From positions 496,001 through 560,000 of the forward strand of contig NC_015320.1 in NCBI RefSeq assembly GCF_000194625.1: 64,000 nucleotides of DNA, given 5' to 3'. The DNA is from Archaeoglobus veneficus SNP6. GTDB taxonomy: Archaea; Halobacteriota; Archaeoglobi; Archaeoglobales; Archaeoglobaceae. The notes below the pieces were generated by a model. That model saw only the letters and a program-made list of their open reading frames with translations. It did no database searches and was not told the origin of the DNA. A program made the translations under genes and the position numbers. The number at the start of each line of letters is the position of its first letter. The stretch's first letter is position 1. Positions 16,920 through 26,166 of the stretch are shown here, piece after piece.

Positions 16920-18173
16920 TTAAAGAATTTGCAGGAGGTGGGTGAAGTTTTCCCTCAGAATTTCGACGATGTCAATACCAGTAACCTGCATAACATACCA
17001 TGCTCCAATGATTGTTCCGGCTATGCTGCCAACGTTTGTGAGGGCTGCGACGAGCAGAATTCTGAAAACTCTGTTTCGCACGAGCTGGGAAAGACTTTCA
17101 GCTTTCGAGAGTTCCTCAATGTCTCTGGATGTTGGGCTTCTCTTCCACGCCTCCACGAGTCCCGAAACCCATCCGGCCGCAATTGCCGGATTAAGGGATG
17201 TGAGCCACGCAACGCAGAAGGCTGTGAGTATCGAAAGCGGATGTGCTCCGGCTATTGCTGCACCTATGGCTGAAAGGATGCCGTTTATGAGGAACCAGTA
17301 CGCGAAGGCTTTGAGAATTATGCCGGTGTTGAGGGTAGCGATGACCGCGATGAACAGCATGATTACAAAGGCAACAATTGTGTACCCCAAGATATTCATA
17401 ACGTTGATGCCCTTCTTGACTTCGAGAAGTTTCTCGATGGGTGGGATGGATGCAGGATTGGATATAAACCTCTCAAGTCCCTTTTTATGACCTGCTCCGA
17501 CGACAGCGACAATTTTGTCGTACTTTTTGAGTGCTGCTATCAGATTTGCGGCCATAAACGCGTCTCTCTCATCTATGAGTGTTTTCGCTGCGGAGGGGGC
17601 TATGTCTCTGAACTCCTTCACCATCACTTCGAGAACATCCTCCTTTAGCATTTCGTCCACATCAACGTCGTCCTTGCTAAATAAGCCCTTCAGGAGGTTG
17701 TAAACGATTTTAAGCTTTTCAACGAAGGAAAGGGAGTTCCAGAACCGCCTGAAGGTGATGGCGATATCTCTGTCTATGAGAAGGACATCCGCACCGACCT
17801 CTTCAGCCTTTTTAATTGCTGCAAGCATCTCGTCGCCTGGCTTTACTCCGTATTCTTCGCCAATCTTACGCTGGAAGTAGCTGAGGAGAAGCTGGAAAAG
17901 GAGAAGGTGTGCCTCGCCCCTCTTTATGATGTCAACAACAGGGATGTCCTGCTTCTCGCCCTTCAGGGCAAGGTATCTGCGCATGCACAGCTCGACAGCT
18001 ACGGCCTGCGGTTTTTCCCTCTCGATTGTTTCTTCAACATCCTTTATGCTCTTTGGAGAGACGTGTGCTGTACCGACTATGATTATCCTCTTTTCCCTTT
18101 CCTCTTGACTATCCACTCTCTCCTCGCTCATACCCTCTGACTCTGGTCTGCAGACTTTTGGCCCTTCACTCAC
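16920..18173 (-). CDS. TraB/PrgY-family membrane protein
   Basis: 417 residues. The N-terminal soluble domain (about 28-250) has the TraB/TIKI signatures IIIVGTAHVSPKS and AVAVELCMRRYLAL plus AVVGAGHKKGL. The C-terminal third has about five hydrophobic segments (MNILGYTIVAFVIMLFIAVI onward). TraB/PrgY proteins are putative membrane metalloproteases or signal modulators; in enterococci they limit pheromone signalling. The role in archaea is unknown. The first ATG overlaps the end of the site-2 protease gene by 8 nt, suggesting one operon; an internal ATG at residue 15 is an alternative. Confidence 0.85.
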   Translation of the reverse strand: MSEGPKVCRPESEGMSEERVDSQEEREKRIIIVGTAHVSPKSIKDVEETIEREKPQAVAVELCMRRYLALKGEKQDIPVVDIIKRGEAHLLLFQLLLSYFQRKIGEEYGVKPGDEMLAAIKKAEEVGADVLLIDRDIAITFRRFWNSLSFVEKLKIVYNLLKGLFSKDDVDVDEMLKEDVLEVMVKEFRDIAPSAAKTLIDERDAFMAANLIAALKKYDKIVAVVGAGHKKGLERFISNPASIPPIEKLLEVKKGINVMNILGYTIVAFVIMLFIAVIATLNTGIILKAFAYWFLINGILSAIGAAIAGAHPLSILTAFCVAWLTSLNPAIAAGWVSGLVEAWKRSPTSRDIEELSKAESLSQLVRNRVFRILLVAALTNVGSIAGTIIGAWYVMQVTGIDIVEILRENFTHLLQIL

Positions 18174-19224
18174 TGCCGATCGCCCCTACTATCTCCAGTG
18201 TTCTCACGAGGTCGGTTCTTGAAACTATCCCTACGAGTTTGCCATCTTCGACGACCGGCAGTCTTCCAACACGGTACTCATTTATCAATCTGAAGGCCTT
18301 AAAAGCGGAGTCGAAGGGGCCAATAGTCACGACTTCCCTCGTCATCACGTCTCTGACCAAAGCGTCCTTTGCCTTCGCCACATCGTTGAGAGTAACTATC
18401 CCTACGAGTTTGCCATCTTCGACGACCGGATAGCCGAGATGCTTGTACTTCAGCATCATCTCGAGAACCTCGCTGGCCTTCATATCAGGTGTGACACATA
18501 TAGGATTGGGAGTCATTATGTCCGCGATTTTTATCTTTTTCAGGACGTTTTCAATCAAAGCAACCTTCTCCTCCTCGCTCGCCCCCATGTATATGAACAG
18601 AGCTATAAGGATAAGCCAGGGACTCGTAAAGAGGCCAAGAACGCCCATGGCTATTGCGAATGCCTTGCCAGTTTCGGCAGCAATCTGGGTTGCCCTTAAA
18701 AAGCTCGTCCTTTTAGCGATAAGGCCTCTAAGGATTCTACCGCCATCAAGGGGGAATGCCGGTATAAGATTAAAGATTGCGAGAATCAGATTGAAGTTTC
18801 CGAATACAGTAAAGAATGTCGGGATAACTCCGATATAGGCTACTCCGTAGCTAAGGGCTGCAAGGGCGAGACTCGATAGAGGGCCAACAGCGGCGATGGA
18901 AATCTCCTTATTCGGCTCCTTCGGCATTTCTTCGAGCATCGAAACTCCGCCGAAAATGAAGAGGATGATCCCTTTAACTTTAATACCACTCTTCATGCTC
19001 AGAATTGAGTGAGATAGTTCGTGAATAAGGACTGCAACAAATAGGGAAATCGAGGCGGCAATGGACAGGGCAATTCTCAGCGACTCTGGGCTGACATCTT
19101 GAAACCCGTAGGGATATGGGTTGTAGTAGAGAAGATAGCTGAATATTGGGAGTATGATGAAGAGAGTTACGTGCACTCTGACCTCTATTCCAGCAATTTT
19201 ACCAATGCTGAAGGATAACTCCAT
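18166..19224 (-). CDS. Site-2 protease (M50) with two CBS domains
   Basis: 352 residues. The zinc site is HELSH at 68-72 in a membrane helix, with the third ligand in NLIPAFPLDGGRIL (Asp160). About six membrane segments occupy the first 220 residues. Two CBS domains follow (about 235-352), each with PVVEDGKLVGIV. These proteases cut substrates inside the membrane, and CBS pairs usually sense adenine nucleotides. The two CBS copies share an identical 36-bp stretch. Operon with TraB downstream. Confidence 0.92.
   Translation of the reverse strand: MELSFSIGKIAGIEVRVHVTLFIILPIFSYLLYYNPYPYGFQDVSPESLRIALSIAASISLFVAVLIHELSHSILSMKSGIKVKGIILFIFGGVSMLEEMPKEPNKEISIAAVGPLSSLALAALSYGVAYIGVIPTFFTVFGNFNLILAIFNLIPAFPLDGGRILRGLIAKRTSFLRATQIAAETGKAFAIAMGVLGLFTSPWLILIALFIYMGASEEEKVALIENVLKKIKIADIMTPNPICVTPDMKASEVLEMMLKYKHLGYPVVEDGKLVGIVTLNDVAKAKDALVRDVMTREVVTIGPFDSAFKAFRLINEYRVGRLPVVEDGKLVGIVSRTDLVRTLEIVGAIGSE
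18223..18258 (+). repeat. 36-bp exact direct repeat within the CBS-coding region, copy 1
   Basis: Identical to 18394-18429, offset by 171 bp (57 codons), in the same frame of the protease gene. It encodes PVVEDGKLVGIV in both CBS domains. Confidence 0.9.
18394..18429 (+). repeat. 36-bp exact direct repeat within the CBS-coding region, copy 2
   Basis: Second copy of the stretch at 18223-18258. Identity at silent positions suggests gene conversion or a recent duplication, since the flanking CBS sequence differs. Confidence 0.9.
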
Positions 19225-19309
19225 AACTTCAACTTAGAGTATGGAGTATAAAAGTGTACGGGCAAAAAAGTTAATATATTGTCTCCTTAAACAAAAATTG
19301 GTGAGTGTG

Positions 19310-19588
19310 ATGATTAGTGAAATCTCAACGCTTTTCGGGCTTCGGGTGTACACTGACGAGGGCAGGTACGTAGGCAGGGTTGACGATGTGGTGATCGACC
19401 TCGAGAGGAGGCAGATAAGGGGGCTCGCCCTCGGTGACTTCAACAGGAGCCTCATAGACTCTCGTGCACCCGGAATAATAATCCCCTACAGACTCGTAAA
19501 GTCCGTGGGTGACATTGTAATTGTAAAGGACATTTTTAAGTTCAAGAAGGAGAGGAAAAAAGAAGAACCACAGGTTGTCGAAGCTTAA
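19310..19588 (+). CDS. PRC-barrel domain protein
   Basis: 92 residues from ATG 19310, chosen because GGTGAG at 19300-19305 is a good ribosome site; an upstream in-frame ATG at 19241 would add 23 unrelated residues upstream of the TATA-like tract (ttaatatatt). The sequence MISEISTLFGLRVYTDEG then VGRVDDVVIDLERRQIRGL is a PRC barrel, a small beta barrel found in RNA-processing and envelope proteins. The C-terminal tail is highly charged (FKKERKKEEPQ). Specific role unknown. Confidence 0.85.
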   Translation: MISEISTLFGLRVYTDEGRYVGRVDDVVIDLERRQIRGLALGDFNRSLIDSRAPGIIIPYRLVKSVGDIVIVKDIFKFKKERKKEEPQVVEA

Positions 19589-19754
19589 GTAAATAGTTAT
19601 TTTTATAAATAATAATTTCAAAAATTCATACTTACTTTGTTCGGCTTTAAAGAAAGCTCTGGAATGTCTTTTTTTGTAGTTTAATTTTTAAACCAAAAAA
19701 ATTTAATAAAATTAGAAAGTAAACAGGAACCATTGGAACAGTGGAGGTGACGGA

Positions 19755-20531
19755 GTGATCGAAATATTATTGTTCATAACAGGTCTGATGGCCGGAATAC
19801 TTGGTGGACTGCTTGGAATAGGCGGATGCGTAATAATGCTTCCTGCACTCACGTTTCTCTTTGATTACCCACTTCCGTTTGCAATAGGCACGACGATAAC
19901 GGCGGTGATAATAACAGCATCCTCTGGAGCGATTGGGCATATCAAGATGAGAAACGTTGATTTTTCAACGGCAAGGGTTGTGGCCACAACTGGGGCTGCT
20001 GGTGCTGCAGTGGGCTCAATCATGTTCTTCTACATAGCAAACCGGTTATGGCTTCTGAACTTTGTGCTCGGCTTCGCTTTCCTCTACGTATCGATCAGGA
20101 TGATATACGAGGGACTTTTCAGGAGGAAGATGGGGGCAATGGATGGAAAGGAAGTTCCCGGCTCAGCAGCAGCGAAAGGTGTTATAGGTTTCTGCATAGG
20201 GGTGATAACAGGAATCGTCGGACTTGGAGGTGGTTACGCACTAGTTCCCTCCTTCATCTATCTGCTTGGCTCGCCCATTAAAATAGCCGTTGGGACTTCC
20301 CTCGCATCGTTCATCAGTATGGCTGTGGTGAGCGGGGCTTTCAAGCTCTATCAGGGGTTCGTTGACATCGTAGCAGCGGTGTGTCTTGGAGTGGGAACGG
20401 CAGCAGGTGCGCAGATAGGAGCAAGGCTAACAAAAGCTGTACCTCCGTGGGTCATTAAGGCTATTTTCGGGTTTGTGTTCCTGTACGTGTCGCTTAAATT
20501 TGTTTGGCAGGGATACTCCTGCCTCACCTGA
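19755..20531 (+). CDS. TauE/SafE-family anion exporter (DUF81)
   Basis: 258 residues with about eight hydrophobic segments. The repeat LMAGILGGLLGIGGCVIMLP near the N-terminus and VITGIVGLGGGYALVPSFIY in the middle are the paired glycine-rich motifs of the TauE/SafE family, which exports sulfite, sulfoacetate and related anions. The GTG start at 19755 is preceded by a strong GGAGGTGA at 19742-19749. In a sulfate-reducing organism sulfite export is plausible, but the substrate is an inference. Monocistronic. Confidence 0.88.
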   Translation: MIEILLFITGLMAGILGGLLGIGGCVIMLPALTFLFDYPLPFAIGTTITAVIITASSGAIGHIKMRNVDFSTARVVATTGAAGAAVGSIMFFYIANRLWLLNFVLGFAFLYVSIRMIYEGLFRRKMGAMDGKEVPGSAAAKGVIGFCIGVITGIVGLGGGYALVPSFIYLLGSPIKIAVGTSLASFISMAVVSGAFKLYQGFVDIVAAVCLGVGTAAGAQIGARLTKAVPPWVIKAIFGFVFLYVSLKFVWQGYSCLT

Positions 20532-20554
20532 TTTTTTGGCCTGAACTTTGTTTT

Positions 20555-21541
20555 TTATTCCTTCAGCTTATTAACGACTTCCTGGGCCATCTCCATGGTT
20601 TTTAGGTTTCCACCGAGGTCTGGAGTGGTCCTCCCTTCGACTATGACCTCCTCGAGAGCCTTCTCCACTCTCGCAGCCTCGTCGAGATAGCCGAAGTGTC
20701 TAAGCATCATAACTGCAGTCAGAATCATCGCCGAAGGATTTGCAATGCCTTTACCCGCTATGTCCGGAGCCGAGCCATGGACTGGCTCGAATATCGCATG
20801 CCTTTCTCCAATGTTGGCAGACGGAGCCATGCCGAGTCCGCCTACGAGGCCGGCAGCGAGGTCGCTGACGATGTCGCCGAACATGTTCGTCGTTACGATG
20901 ACGTCAAATCGATGCGGGTCCATTACAAGGTACATGCAGGCTGCATCTATGTAGTAATCGTTGAATTCGATGTCGCTGTAATCTCTGGCAACTTCTCTGC
21001 AGACGTCTCTGAACAGTCCGCACGTCTTCTTCATGACGTTTGCTTTATGTAATGCAGTCACCTTTTTTCTGCCCTCTCTCCTCGCAAGCTCGAAGGCGAA
21101 GCGGGCAATGCGCTCGCTGCCCTTTCGAGTTATCACCCTTATACCTTCCGTAACACCTTCCGCAACTTCGAACTCAAGCCCCTTGTAAAGGCACTCGGTG
21201 TTCTCCCTTACAATGACTATGTCCACACCATCGTAAAGGCACTTCACGCCCCTGTAGGACTTTGCGGGCCTTATGTTGGCAAAAGTTTCGAGCTCAAACC
21301 TGAGCCTGACGATAACATCTGCTGCAGTTTCGCCTGCAGCGCCGAAAAGGACAGCATCACTCTTTTTACACTCTTCAAGAGTTTCATCCGGCAATGCTTT
21401 TCCGTACTTCTCGTATGCTTCATCTCCTGCCTCCATCCATACGTACTCAAACGGAAGGTTGAGCTCTTCCAGAACGAGCATCGCGGCCTGCATTACTTCT
21501 TTGCCGATTCCGTCGCCCGGAATGACCGTTATCCGCTTCAT
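20555..21541 (-). CDS. leuB: 3-isopropylmalate dehydrogenase
   Basis: 328 residues from ATG 21541; the frame extends to a GTG at 21550, which would add three residues. It belongs to the isopropylmalate/isocitrate dehydrogenase family: MKRITVIPGDGIGKEVM at the start, the RxxxxxxxxR substrate region, NMFGDIVSDLAAGLVGGLGM with metal-binding Asp residues, and HGSAPDIAGKGIANP for NAD. It oxidises 3-isopropylmalate in leucine synthesis. The related homoisocitrate and isocitrate enzymes are alternatives, but length and motifs favour LeuB. Confidence 0.85.
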   Translation of the reverse strand: MKRITVIPGDGIGKEVMQAAMLVLEELNLPFEYVWMEAGDEAYEKYGKALPDETLEECKKSDAVLFGAAGETAADVIVRLRFELETFANIRPAKSYRGVKCLYDGVDIVIVRENTECLYKGLEFEVAEGVTEGIRVITRKGSERIARFAFELARREGRKKVTALHKANVMKKTCGLFRDVCREVARDYSDIEFNDYYIDAACMYLVMDPHRFDVIVTTNMFGDIVSDLAAGLVGGLGMAPSANIGERHAIFEPVHGSAPDIAGKGIANPSAMILTAVMMLRHFGYLDEAARVEKALEEVIVEGRTTPDLGGNLKTMEMAQEVVNKLKE

Positions 21542-21674
21542 TAAACCCACGATTGCTGCGGAAAATAAAAAAGTTGTGATGTTATGGATTTCTCTGGTTC
21601 AAAAGCTGCGGCTGAATAGTGGCGACAGCACAGCAGCAGGCAAAGCTTAAGTAGAAACCGGACAATAATATGCC

Positions 21675-22460
21675 ATGAGACATCCGGTTGTAGCGGGCTC
21701 GTTCTACCCGTCAAATCCGGACTCCCTGCTCGCGATGCTTGCAGAATTCGTCCGCCCGAGTCCCGATCCTACGATAGCTGCGTGCGTGGCTCCACATGCG
21801 GGTTACATGTATTCGGGCAGAACCGCGGGCAAGATCTATTCTCTCATACCCAAAGCCGAAACGTACGTCATTCTCGGCCCAAATCACACGGGCTACGGCT
21901 CTATGGTTGCCGTTTCAACAGACACCTGGCTTACTCCTCTTGGCGAAATTGAGCCAGACGTTGAGTTCATTGAGGCGATGCCAAAGGTCATCGTTGACAT
22001 GGACGAGATAGCTCATCGCTATGAGCACTCCATAGAGGTACAGCTACCGTTCCTCCAGTATGTTCACAAGGACTTCAAGATAGTACCCATATGCCTCGGC
22101 ATGCAGGATGAGGAGACTGCAAGAGAAGTAGCCCACGAGATCCTGACCGCTGAGGAGAGGACGGGCAGAAAGATAGTAGTCATAGCTTCGAGCGACATGC
22201 ACCACTATCTGCCTGACAGAACCTGCAGAGAGGCGGATGCGAAGGTTATCGATGCCATTCTCTCGATGGATGTCGCGAGATACTACCAGACGATATACGA
22301 CATGCAGGCGAGTGTCTGCGGGTATGGGGCAATAGGCGTTGTAATGATCTACGCAAAGCACCACAACTGCTACGCGAGCCTCGTGGACTACTCAACGAGC
22401 GGAGACGTTGCGGATAAGAGCAGCGTTGTTGGATATGCTGCAATCGCCTTCAGGCGATAA
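21675..22460 (+). CDS. MEMO1-family protein
   Basis: 261 residues. The sequence MRHPVVAGSFYPSNPDSLLA, the CVAPHAGYMYSGRTA block, LGPNHTGYGS, EHSIEVQLPFLQ and IASSDMHHYLP are diagnostic of the MEMO family, structurally related to extradiol dioxygenases and class III LigB enzymes with conserved His residues. Archaeal function is unsettled. It heads the isoprenoid gene row: mevalonate kinase begins 31 nt downstream, so they are probably one transcription unit. In other archaea MEMO also neighbours mevalonate genes. Confidence 0.92.
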   Translation: MRHPVVAGSFYPSNPDSLLAMLAEFVRPSPDPTIAACVAPHAGYMYSGRTAGKIYSLIPKAETYVILGPNHTGYGSMVAVSTDTWLTPLGEIEPDVEFIEAMPKVIVDMDEIAHRYEHSIEVQLPFLQYVHKDFKIVPICLGMQDEETAREVAHEILTAEERTGRKIVVIASSDMHHYLPDRTCREADAKVIDAILSMDVARYYQTIYDMQASVCGYGAIGVVMIYAKHHNCYASLVDYSTSGDVADKSSVVGYAAIAFRR

Positions 22461-22491
22461 GCTTAAGTTTTCTACCGGCAATGCGGGGCAA

Positions 22492-23364
22492 ATGAAAGCT
22501 TCGGCTCCGGGAAAAGTAATCCTCTTTGGCGAGCACGCGGTGGTCTACGGCAGACACGCTGTCGTGACTGCAATCAATCTAAGATGCTATGCTGAGGCAT
22601 TAAAAAGCAGTACCTTCAGAATAGAGTCACCAATCGCCACAACATCCCTCGATTTTGAGAAGCATCCCTATGTTAGCTATGCGATAAAGAGGTTCATGGA
22701 AGTAAAGCCTATAGATGGAGTTAAAATAAAAATTGAAAGTGAGATTCCAATCGCTTCTGGCCTTGGAAGCTCTGCAGCAGTTACAGTTGCTGTTCTCAAG
22801 GCCCTCGATGCTGAATTCGATGCTGGATTGAGCGACGAGGAGCTGTTTGAGCTCGCGAGAAAAGTTGAGCTGGATGTACAGGGCAGGGGGAGCGGAACAG
22901 ACCCCTTCGTCTCCACGTATGGAGGCGCGTGGCTCATTCCTGAAAGAAAGCCCCTTGATCTGGGAGAGTTCAGGATGCTCATTGTAAACAGCGGAGAGGA
23001 GTCGATAACCTCTGAGATGGTTGCAAAAGTTGCAAGACTGAGAGATGAGCTTGGAGACGTCGTCGAGAGGATATTCGACGTTATTGATACAATTTCACTC
23101 AAAGCCTTCGCGGGAGAAGGAGAAATCAGCCGCTTGATGGCCGTAAACCAGTGCATGCTTAAAGCGATTGGTGTCAGCACAAAGCGAATTGACGAAATTG
23201 TAGAAGAGCTCGAAGGACTCGGGATCGCTGCCAAGATAACCGGAGCGGGAGGAGGAGGTAGCGTTGTCGGAGTTGGTAGCGATGAAGCTCTTCAGCGTGC
23301 TGCTAAGCTATTTAGCGGCATAATTGTCGAGCCTGAAAGGGAGGGAGCGAGGGTTGAAGATTGA
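22492..23364 (+). CDS. mvk: Mevalonate kinase
   Basis: 290 residues from ATG 22492; the longer open frame back to 22408 lies within the MEMO gene. GHMP kinase motifs: MKASAPGKVILFGEHAVVYG (1-20), the phosphate loop PIASGLGSSAAVTV (86-99), and the C-terminal KITGAGGGGSVVGVG. It phosphorylates mevalonate with ATP, the first committed step towards archaeal lipids. A GCGGGG lies just upstream. The following kinase gene overlaps its end. In the archaeal pathway its product 5-phosphomevalonate can pass to phosphomevalonate dehydratase, whose large subunit appears at 38309. Confidence 0.94.
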   Translation: MKASAPGKVILFGEHAVVYGRHAVVTAINLRCYAEALKSSTFRIESPIATTSLDFEKHPYVSYAIKRFMEVKPIDGVKIKIESEIPIASGLGSSAAVTVAVLKALDAEFDAGLSDEELFELARKVELDVQGRGSGTDPFVSTYGGAWLIPERKPLDLGEFRMLIVNSGEESITSEMVAKVARLRDELGDVVERIFDVIDTISLKAFAGEGEISRLMAVNQCMLKAIGVSTKRIDEIVEELEGLGIAAKITGAGGGGSVVGVGSDEALQRAAKLFSGIIVEPEREGARVED

Positions 23365-24109
23365 TGGCCTGAGAATTCTGAAGATTGGCGGAGCACTGAT
23401 CACCGATAAATCGCGGGGCGTCTTCGATAGAGCTAAGGAAGATGTCATCGAGAAAATAGCAAAGGAAATAGCCACAAACCCGGAAAAACTCATTCTCATC
23501 CATGGAGTTGGCTCATTTGGCCATCCCTATGTGGAGAAGTACAATTTAAAGCAGGACAGGAGAAATGTAAGAGGTGTTGCAGAAACACACCTGGCGTGTG
23601 AGAGGCTCTGCTGCATCGTATGCAAAGCTCTGGCAGAATCCGGCCTGAATCCGGCTCCAATTCATCCCTTCTCGTCCTTCAGGCTAACAGATTCTCTTGA
23701 ATTCGATGCCGGATTCATTGCAGACCTCGTTAATGATGGTTTCATTCCCGTCATCCACGGCGACATGGTTCGCTCACACGATGGCTACGAGGTTCTTTCG
23801 GGAGATAAAATCGCTGTTGAACTTGCAAGAGTGTTCAAAGCCGAAAAGATTGGTTTTGCGAGCGATACAGCCATAGTCGCTGGGGGTAAAATCGTTGAGG
23901 AGGTTACTGCAGCCAACGTCGATTCTGTTCTGGCCGAACTTAACAGCGAAACGAGCAAATCGGACGTTACGGGAGGTATGAGGGGCAAGGTCATCGCTAT
24001 CCTCGAAGTCGCGAGGGCATCAGAAGTCTTTATATTTAGCGGCCTTGAGCCTGGAAACGTTGCGAAGTTTCTTGCTGGAGAGCACGTAGGCACCAAAATC
24101 AGGCTGTAA
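23354..24109 (+). CDS. ipk: Isopentenyl phosphate kinase
   Basis: About 251 residues from TTG 23354, which follows GAGGG and overlaps the mevalonate kinase gene by 11 nt; a GTG/ATG further upstream would lie deeper inside that gene. Amino-acid-kinase fold: RILKIGGALITDKS at the N-terminus and HGVGSFGHPYVEKYNL (about 50-65) with the IPK-specific His near 57. It phosphorylates isopentenyl phosphate to isopentenyl diphosphate, the last step of the archaeal mevalonate route. Exact start uncertain. Confidence 0.92.
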   Translation: MKIDGLRILKIGGALITDKSRGVFDRAKEDVIEKIAKEIATNPEKLILIHGVGSFGHPYVEKYNLKQDRRNVRGVAETHLACERLCCIVCKALAESGLNPAPIHPFSSFRLTDSLEFDAGFIADLVNDGFIPVIHGDMVRSHDGYEVLSGDKIAVELARVFKAEKIGFASDTAIVAGGKIVEEVTAANVDSVLAELNSETSKSDVTGGMRGKVIAILEVARASEVFIFSGLEPGNVAKFLAGEHVGTKIRL

Positions 24110-24125
24110 ATAGGTTGTGAGTGAA

Positions 24126-25202
24126 ATGAACACGTCAAACAGAAAGCTCGACCACATAAGGATATGTCTCGAAGAGGAAGTTGAATCGAGCTACACAGGA
24201 TTCGAAGATATCATGCTCGTACACAACGCCCTTCCTGAGGTCGATTTCGAGGAAATAGATACAAGCGTCGAGATGTTTGGGAAAAAACTCTCGGCTCCTT
24301 TCATCATAGCCTCCATGACGGGTGGACATCCAGACACAAAGGAAATCAACAGAAACCTTGCAATTGCAGTTGAAGAACTCGGCCTCGGTATGGGTGTTGG
24401 CAGCCAGAGAGCTGCCATCGAAGACGAGAAGCTTGCGGACAGCTTTACGGTTGTTAGGGATGCTGCTCCCAATGCCTTTATCTACGCGAATGTGGGTGTG
24501 GCACAGGTTAAGCAGAGTATAGAATTCGTCGAAAAGGCTGTTGAGATGATTGATGCCGATGCAGTTGCAATTCACCTTAACTTCCTTCAGGAAGTAATTC
24601 AGCCGGAAGGAGACGTTGATGCGAAGGGCTGTATTGAGGCGATAAAGGAAGTCTGTGAAGCTGTAAAGGTGCCCGTTATTGTGAAGGAGACCGGAGCGGG
24701 CATATCGAGAAGCGTTGCGTTGAAGCTTAAGGAGGTAGGCGTTGAGGCAATAGATGTTGGAGGAAAGGGCGGTACGAGCTGGAGCGGAGTGGAGGTTTAC
24801 AGAACCAGCGATATCATAGCAAAGAACGTGGGCCTCGACTTCTGGGACTGGGGGATTCCGACTGCATTCAGCGTCGTAGAATGTGGTGATGTGCTGCCGA
24901 CAATTGCGACTGGGGGAATAAGGAGTGGTCTTGATGCGGCCAAGGCCATTGCAATAGGGGCCTTTGCTGCAAGTGCTGCTCTGCCGTTCCTCCGCCCAGC
25001 CACGCAGTCGGCCGAAGAAGTTAAGCTCGAACTCGAGTACTTCCTCCACGGCCTGAAGGTTGCGATGTTCCTGACCGGATGCCAAAAAATTGAGGAACTC
25101 AGAAAGGCGGAGCTCTGTGTGTTTGGTAAGTTTAAAGAATGGCTTGAGCTGAGAGGTATTAATACCAGAGAGTTCTGCCTGAAGAGGCAGGGGAGGAGTT
25201 AA
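24126..25202 (+). CDS. fni: Type 2 isopentenyl-diphosphate isomerase (FMN)
   Basis: 358 residues from ATG 24126; GTGAG at 24117-24121 serves as ribosome site, or that GTG could be the start. TIM-barrel flavoprotein: LSAPFIIASMTGGHPDTKEI, LGMGVGSQRAAIED, HLNFLQEVIQPEGD, VKETGAGIS, VGGKGGTSWSGVE and TGGIRSGLDAAKAIAIGA contact FMN and substrate. It interconverts IPP and DMAPP. It follows the IPK gene by 16 nt and precedes GGPP synthase by 1 nt. Confidence 0.95.
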   Translation: MNTSNRKLDHIRICLEEEVESSYTGFEDIMLVHNALPEVDFEEIDTSVEMFGKKLSAPFIIASMTGGHPDTKEINRNLAIAVEELGLGMGVGSQRAAIEDEKLADSFTVVRDAAPNAFIYANVGVAQVKQSIEFVEKAVEMIDADAVAIHLNFLQEVIQPEGDVDAKGCIEAIKEVCEAVKVPVIVKETGAGISRSVALKLKEVGVEAIDVGGKGGTSWSGVEVYRTSDIIAKNVGLDFWDWGIPTAFSVVECGDVLPTIATGGIRSGLDAAKAIAIGAFAASAALPFLRPATQSAEEVKLELEYFLHGLKVAMFLTGCQKIEELRKAELCVFGKFKEWLELRGINTREFCLKRQGRS

Positions 25203-25203
25203 G

Positions 25204-26163
25204 ATGTCCATAAAAGAAGAGGTACTCAAAAGGTCTGAAATCATAAACAGGGCTATATCAGAGTACTTGCCTGTTAAAGAACCGGAAGGCCTGTACAATG
25301 CAGCGAGGCACCTCATAAACGCTGGAGGGAAGAGATTAAGGCCGGTTATGTGCCTAATCTCTGCCGAGGCTGTTGGAGGAGATGTTGAAAGTGTTATTCC
25401 TGCTGCAGTGGCTATTGAGACTATACACAACTTCACTCTCATTCACGATGACATTATGGACAGAGATGAATTAAGAAGAGGAGTTCCTACAGTTCATGTT
25501 GCCTACGACGAGCCTACGGCAATTCTTGCTGGCGACACTTTGTTTGCTGAAGCATTCAAGATACTCTCTTCCTGCAACGTCGAGGCGGAAAACCTCGTTA
25601 AGGCGAGCAGAATGCTCGCAGACGTCTGCATAGAAATTTGTGAGGGGCAGTACCTCGACATGAGCTTCGAAAAAAGGGAAAAGATAAGCGAGAGTGAGTA
25701 CCTCGAAATGGTAAGGAAGAAGACTGCTGTGCTTATAGCCAGCGCATGCGCCATGCCCGCAGTTCTGTTCGGAATGGACAGCTACGCTAAAGCTCTCTGG
25801 AACTTCGGAATATACAGCGGCATTGGATTCCAGATACACGACGACGTTCTGGATATAACGGGGAAGGACAAGATTGGGAAGGACTGGGGAAGCGACATCG
25901 TCGAGGGAAAGAAGACACTCATCATGATAAAGGCGATGGAGCTTGGCGTTGAGATTGAAATCTTCGGCAGAGGCAGTGCGAGCGTGGAAGAGATAGAAGA
26001 GGCCGTAGAGAAGCTTAAAGAGTGCGGAGCTCTTGACTACGCGAGGCAGAAGGCACAGGAGTACGTGGAAAGAGGGAAGAGGGAGCTGGATGTACTTCCC
26101 GATTCGAAGGCGAAGTCCCTGCTAATTGAGCTTGCCGATTACCTCGTGACGAGGGAGTATTGA
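25204..26163 (+). CDS. idsA: Geranylgeranyl diphosphate synthase (trans-polyprenyl transferase)
   Basis: 319 residues. The first aspartate-rich motif is HDDIMD with D82, D83 and D86; the second is HDDVLD with D213, D214 and D217. GGKRLRP is near 41-47. It condenses IPP units onto DMAPP to give the C20 chain for archaeal ether lipids (C15/C20 by family). Residues before the first motif (HNFTLI) fit a C20 chain-length, by inference. It starts 1 nt after the isomerase stop, so translation is likely coupled. Confidence 0.93.
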   Translation: MSIKEEVLKRSEIINRAISEYLPVKEPEGLYNAARHLINAGGKRLRPVMCLISAEAVGGDVESVIPAAVAIETIHNFTLIHDDIMDRDELRRGVPTVHVAYDEPTAILAGDTLFAEAFKILSSCNVEAENLVKASRMLADVCIEICEGQYLDMSFEKREKISESEYLEMVRKKTAVLIASACAMPAVLFGMDSYAKALWNFGIYSGIGFQIHDDVLDITGKDKIGKDWGSDIVEGKKTLIMIKAMELGVEIEIFGRGSASVEEIEEAVEKLKECGALDYARQKAQEYVERGKRELDVLPDSKAKSLLIELADYLVTREY

Positions 26164-26166
26164 GGA

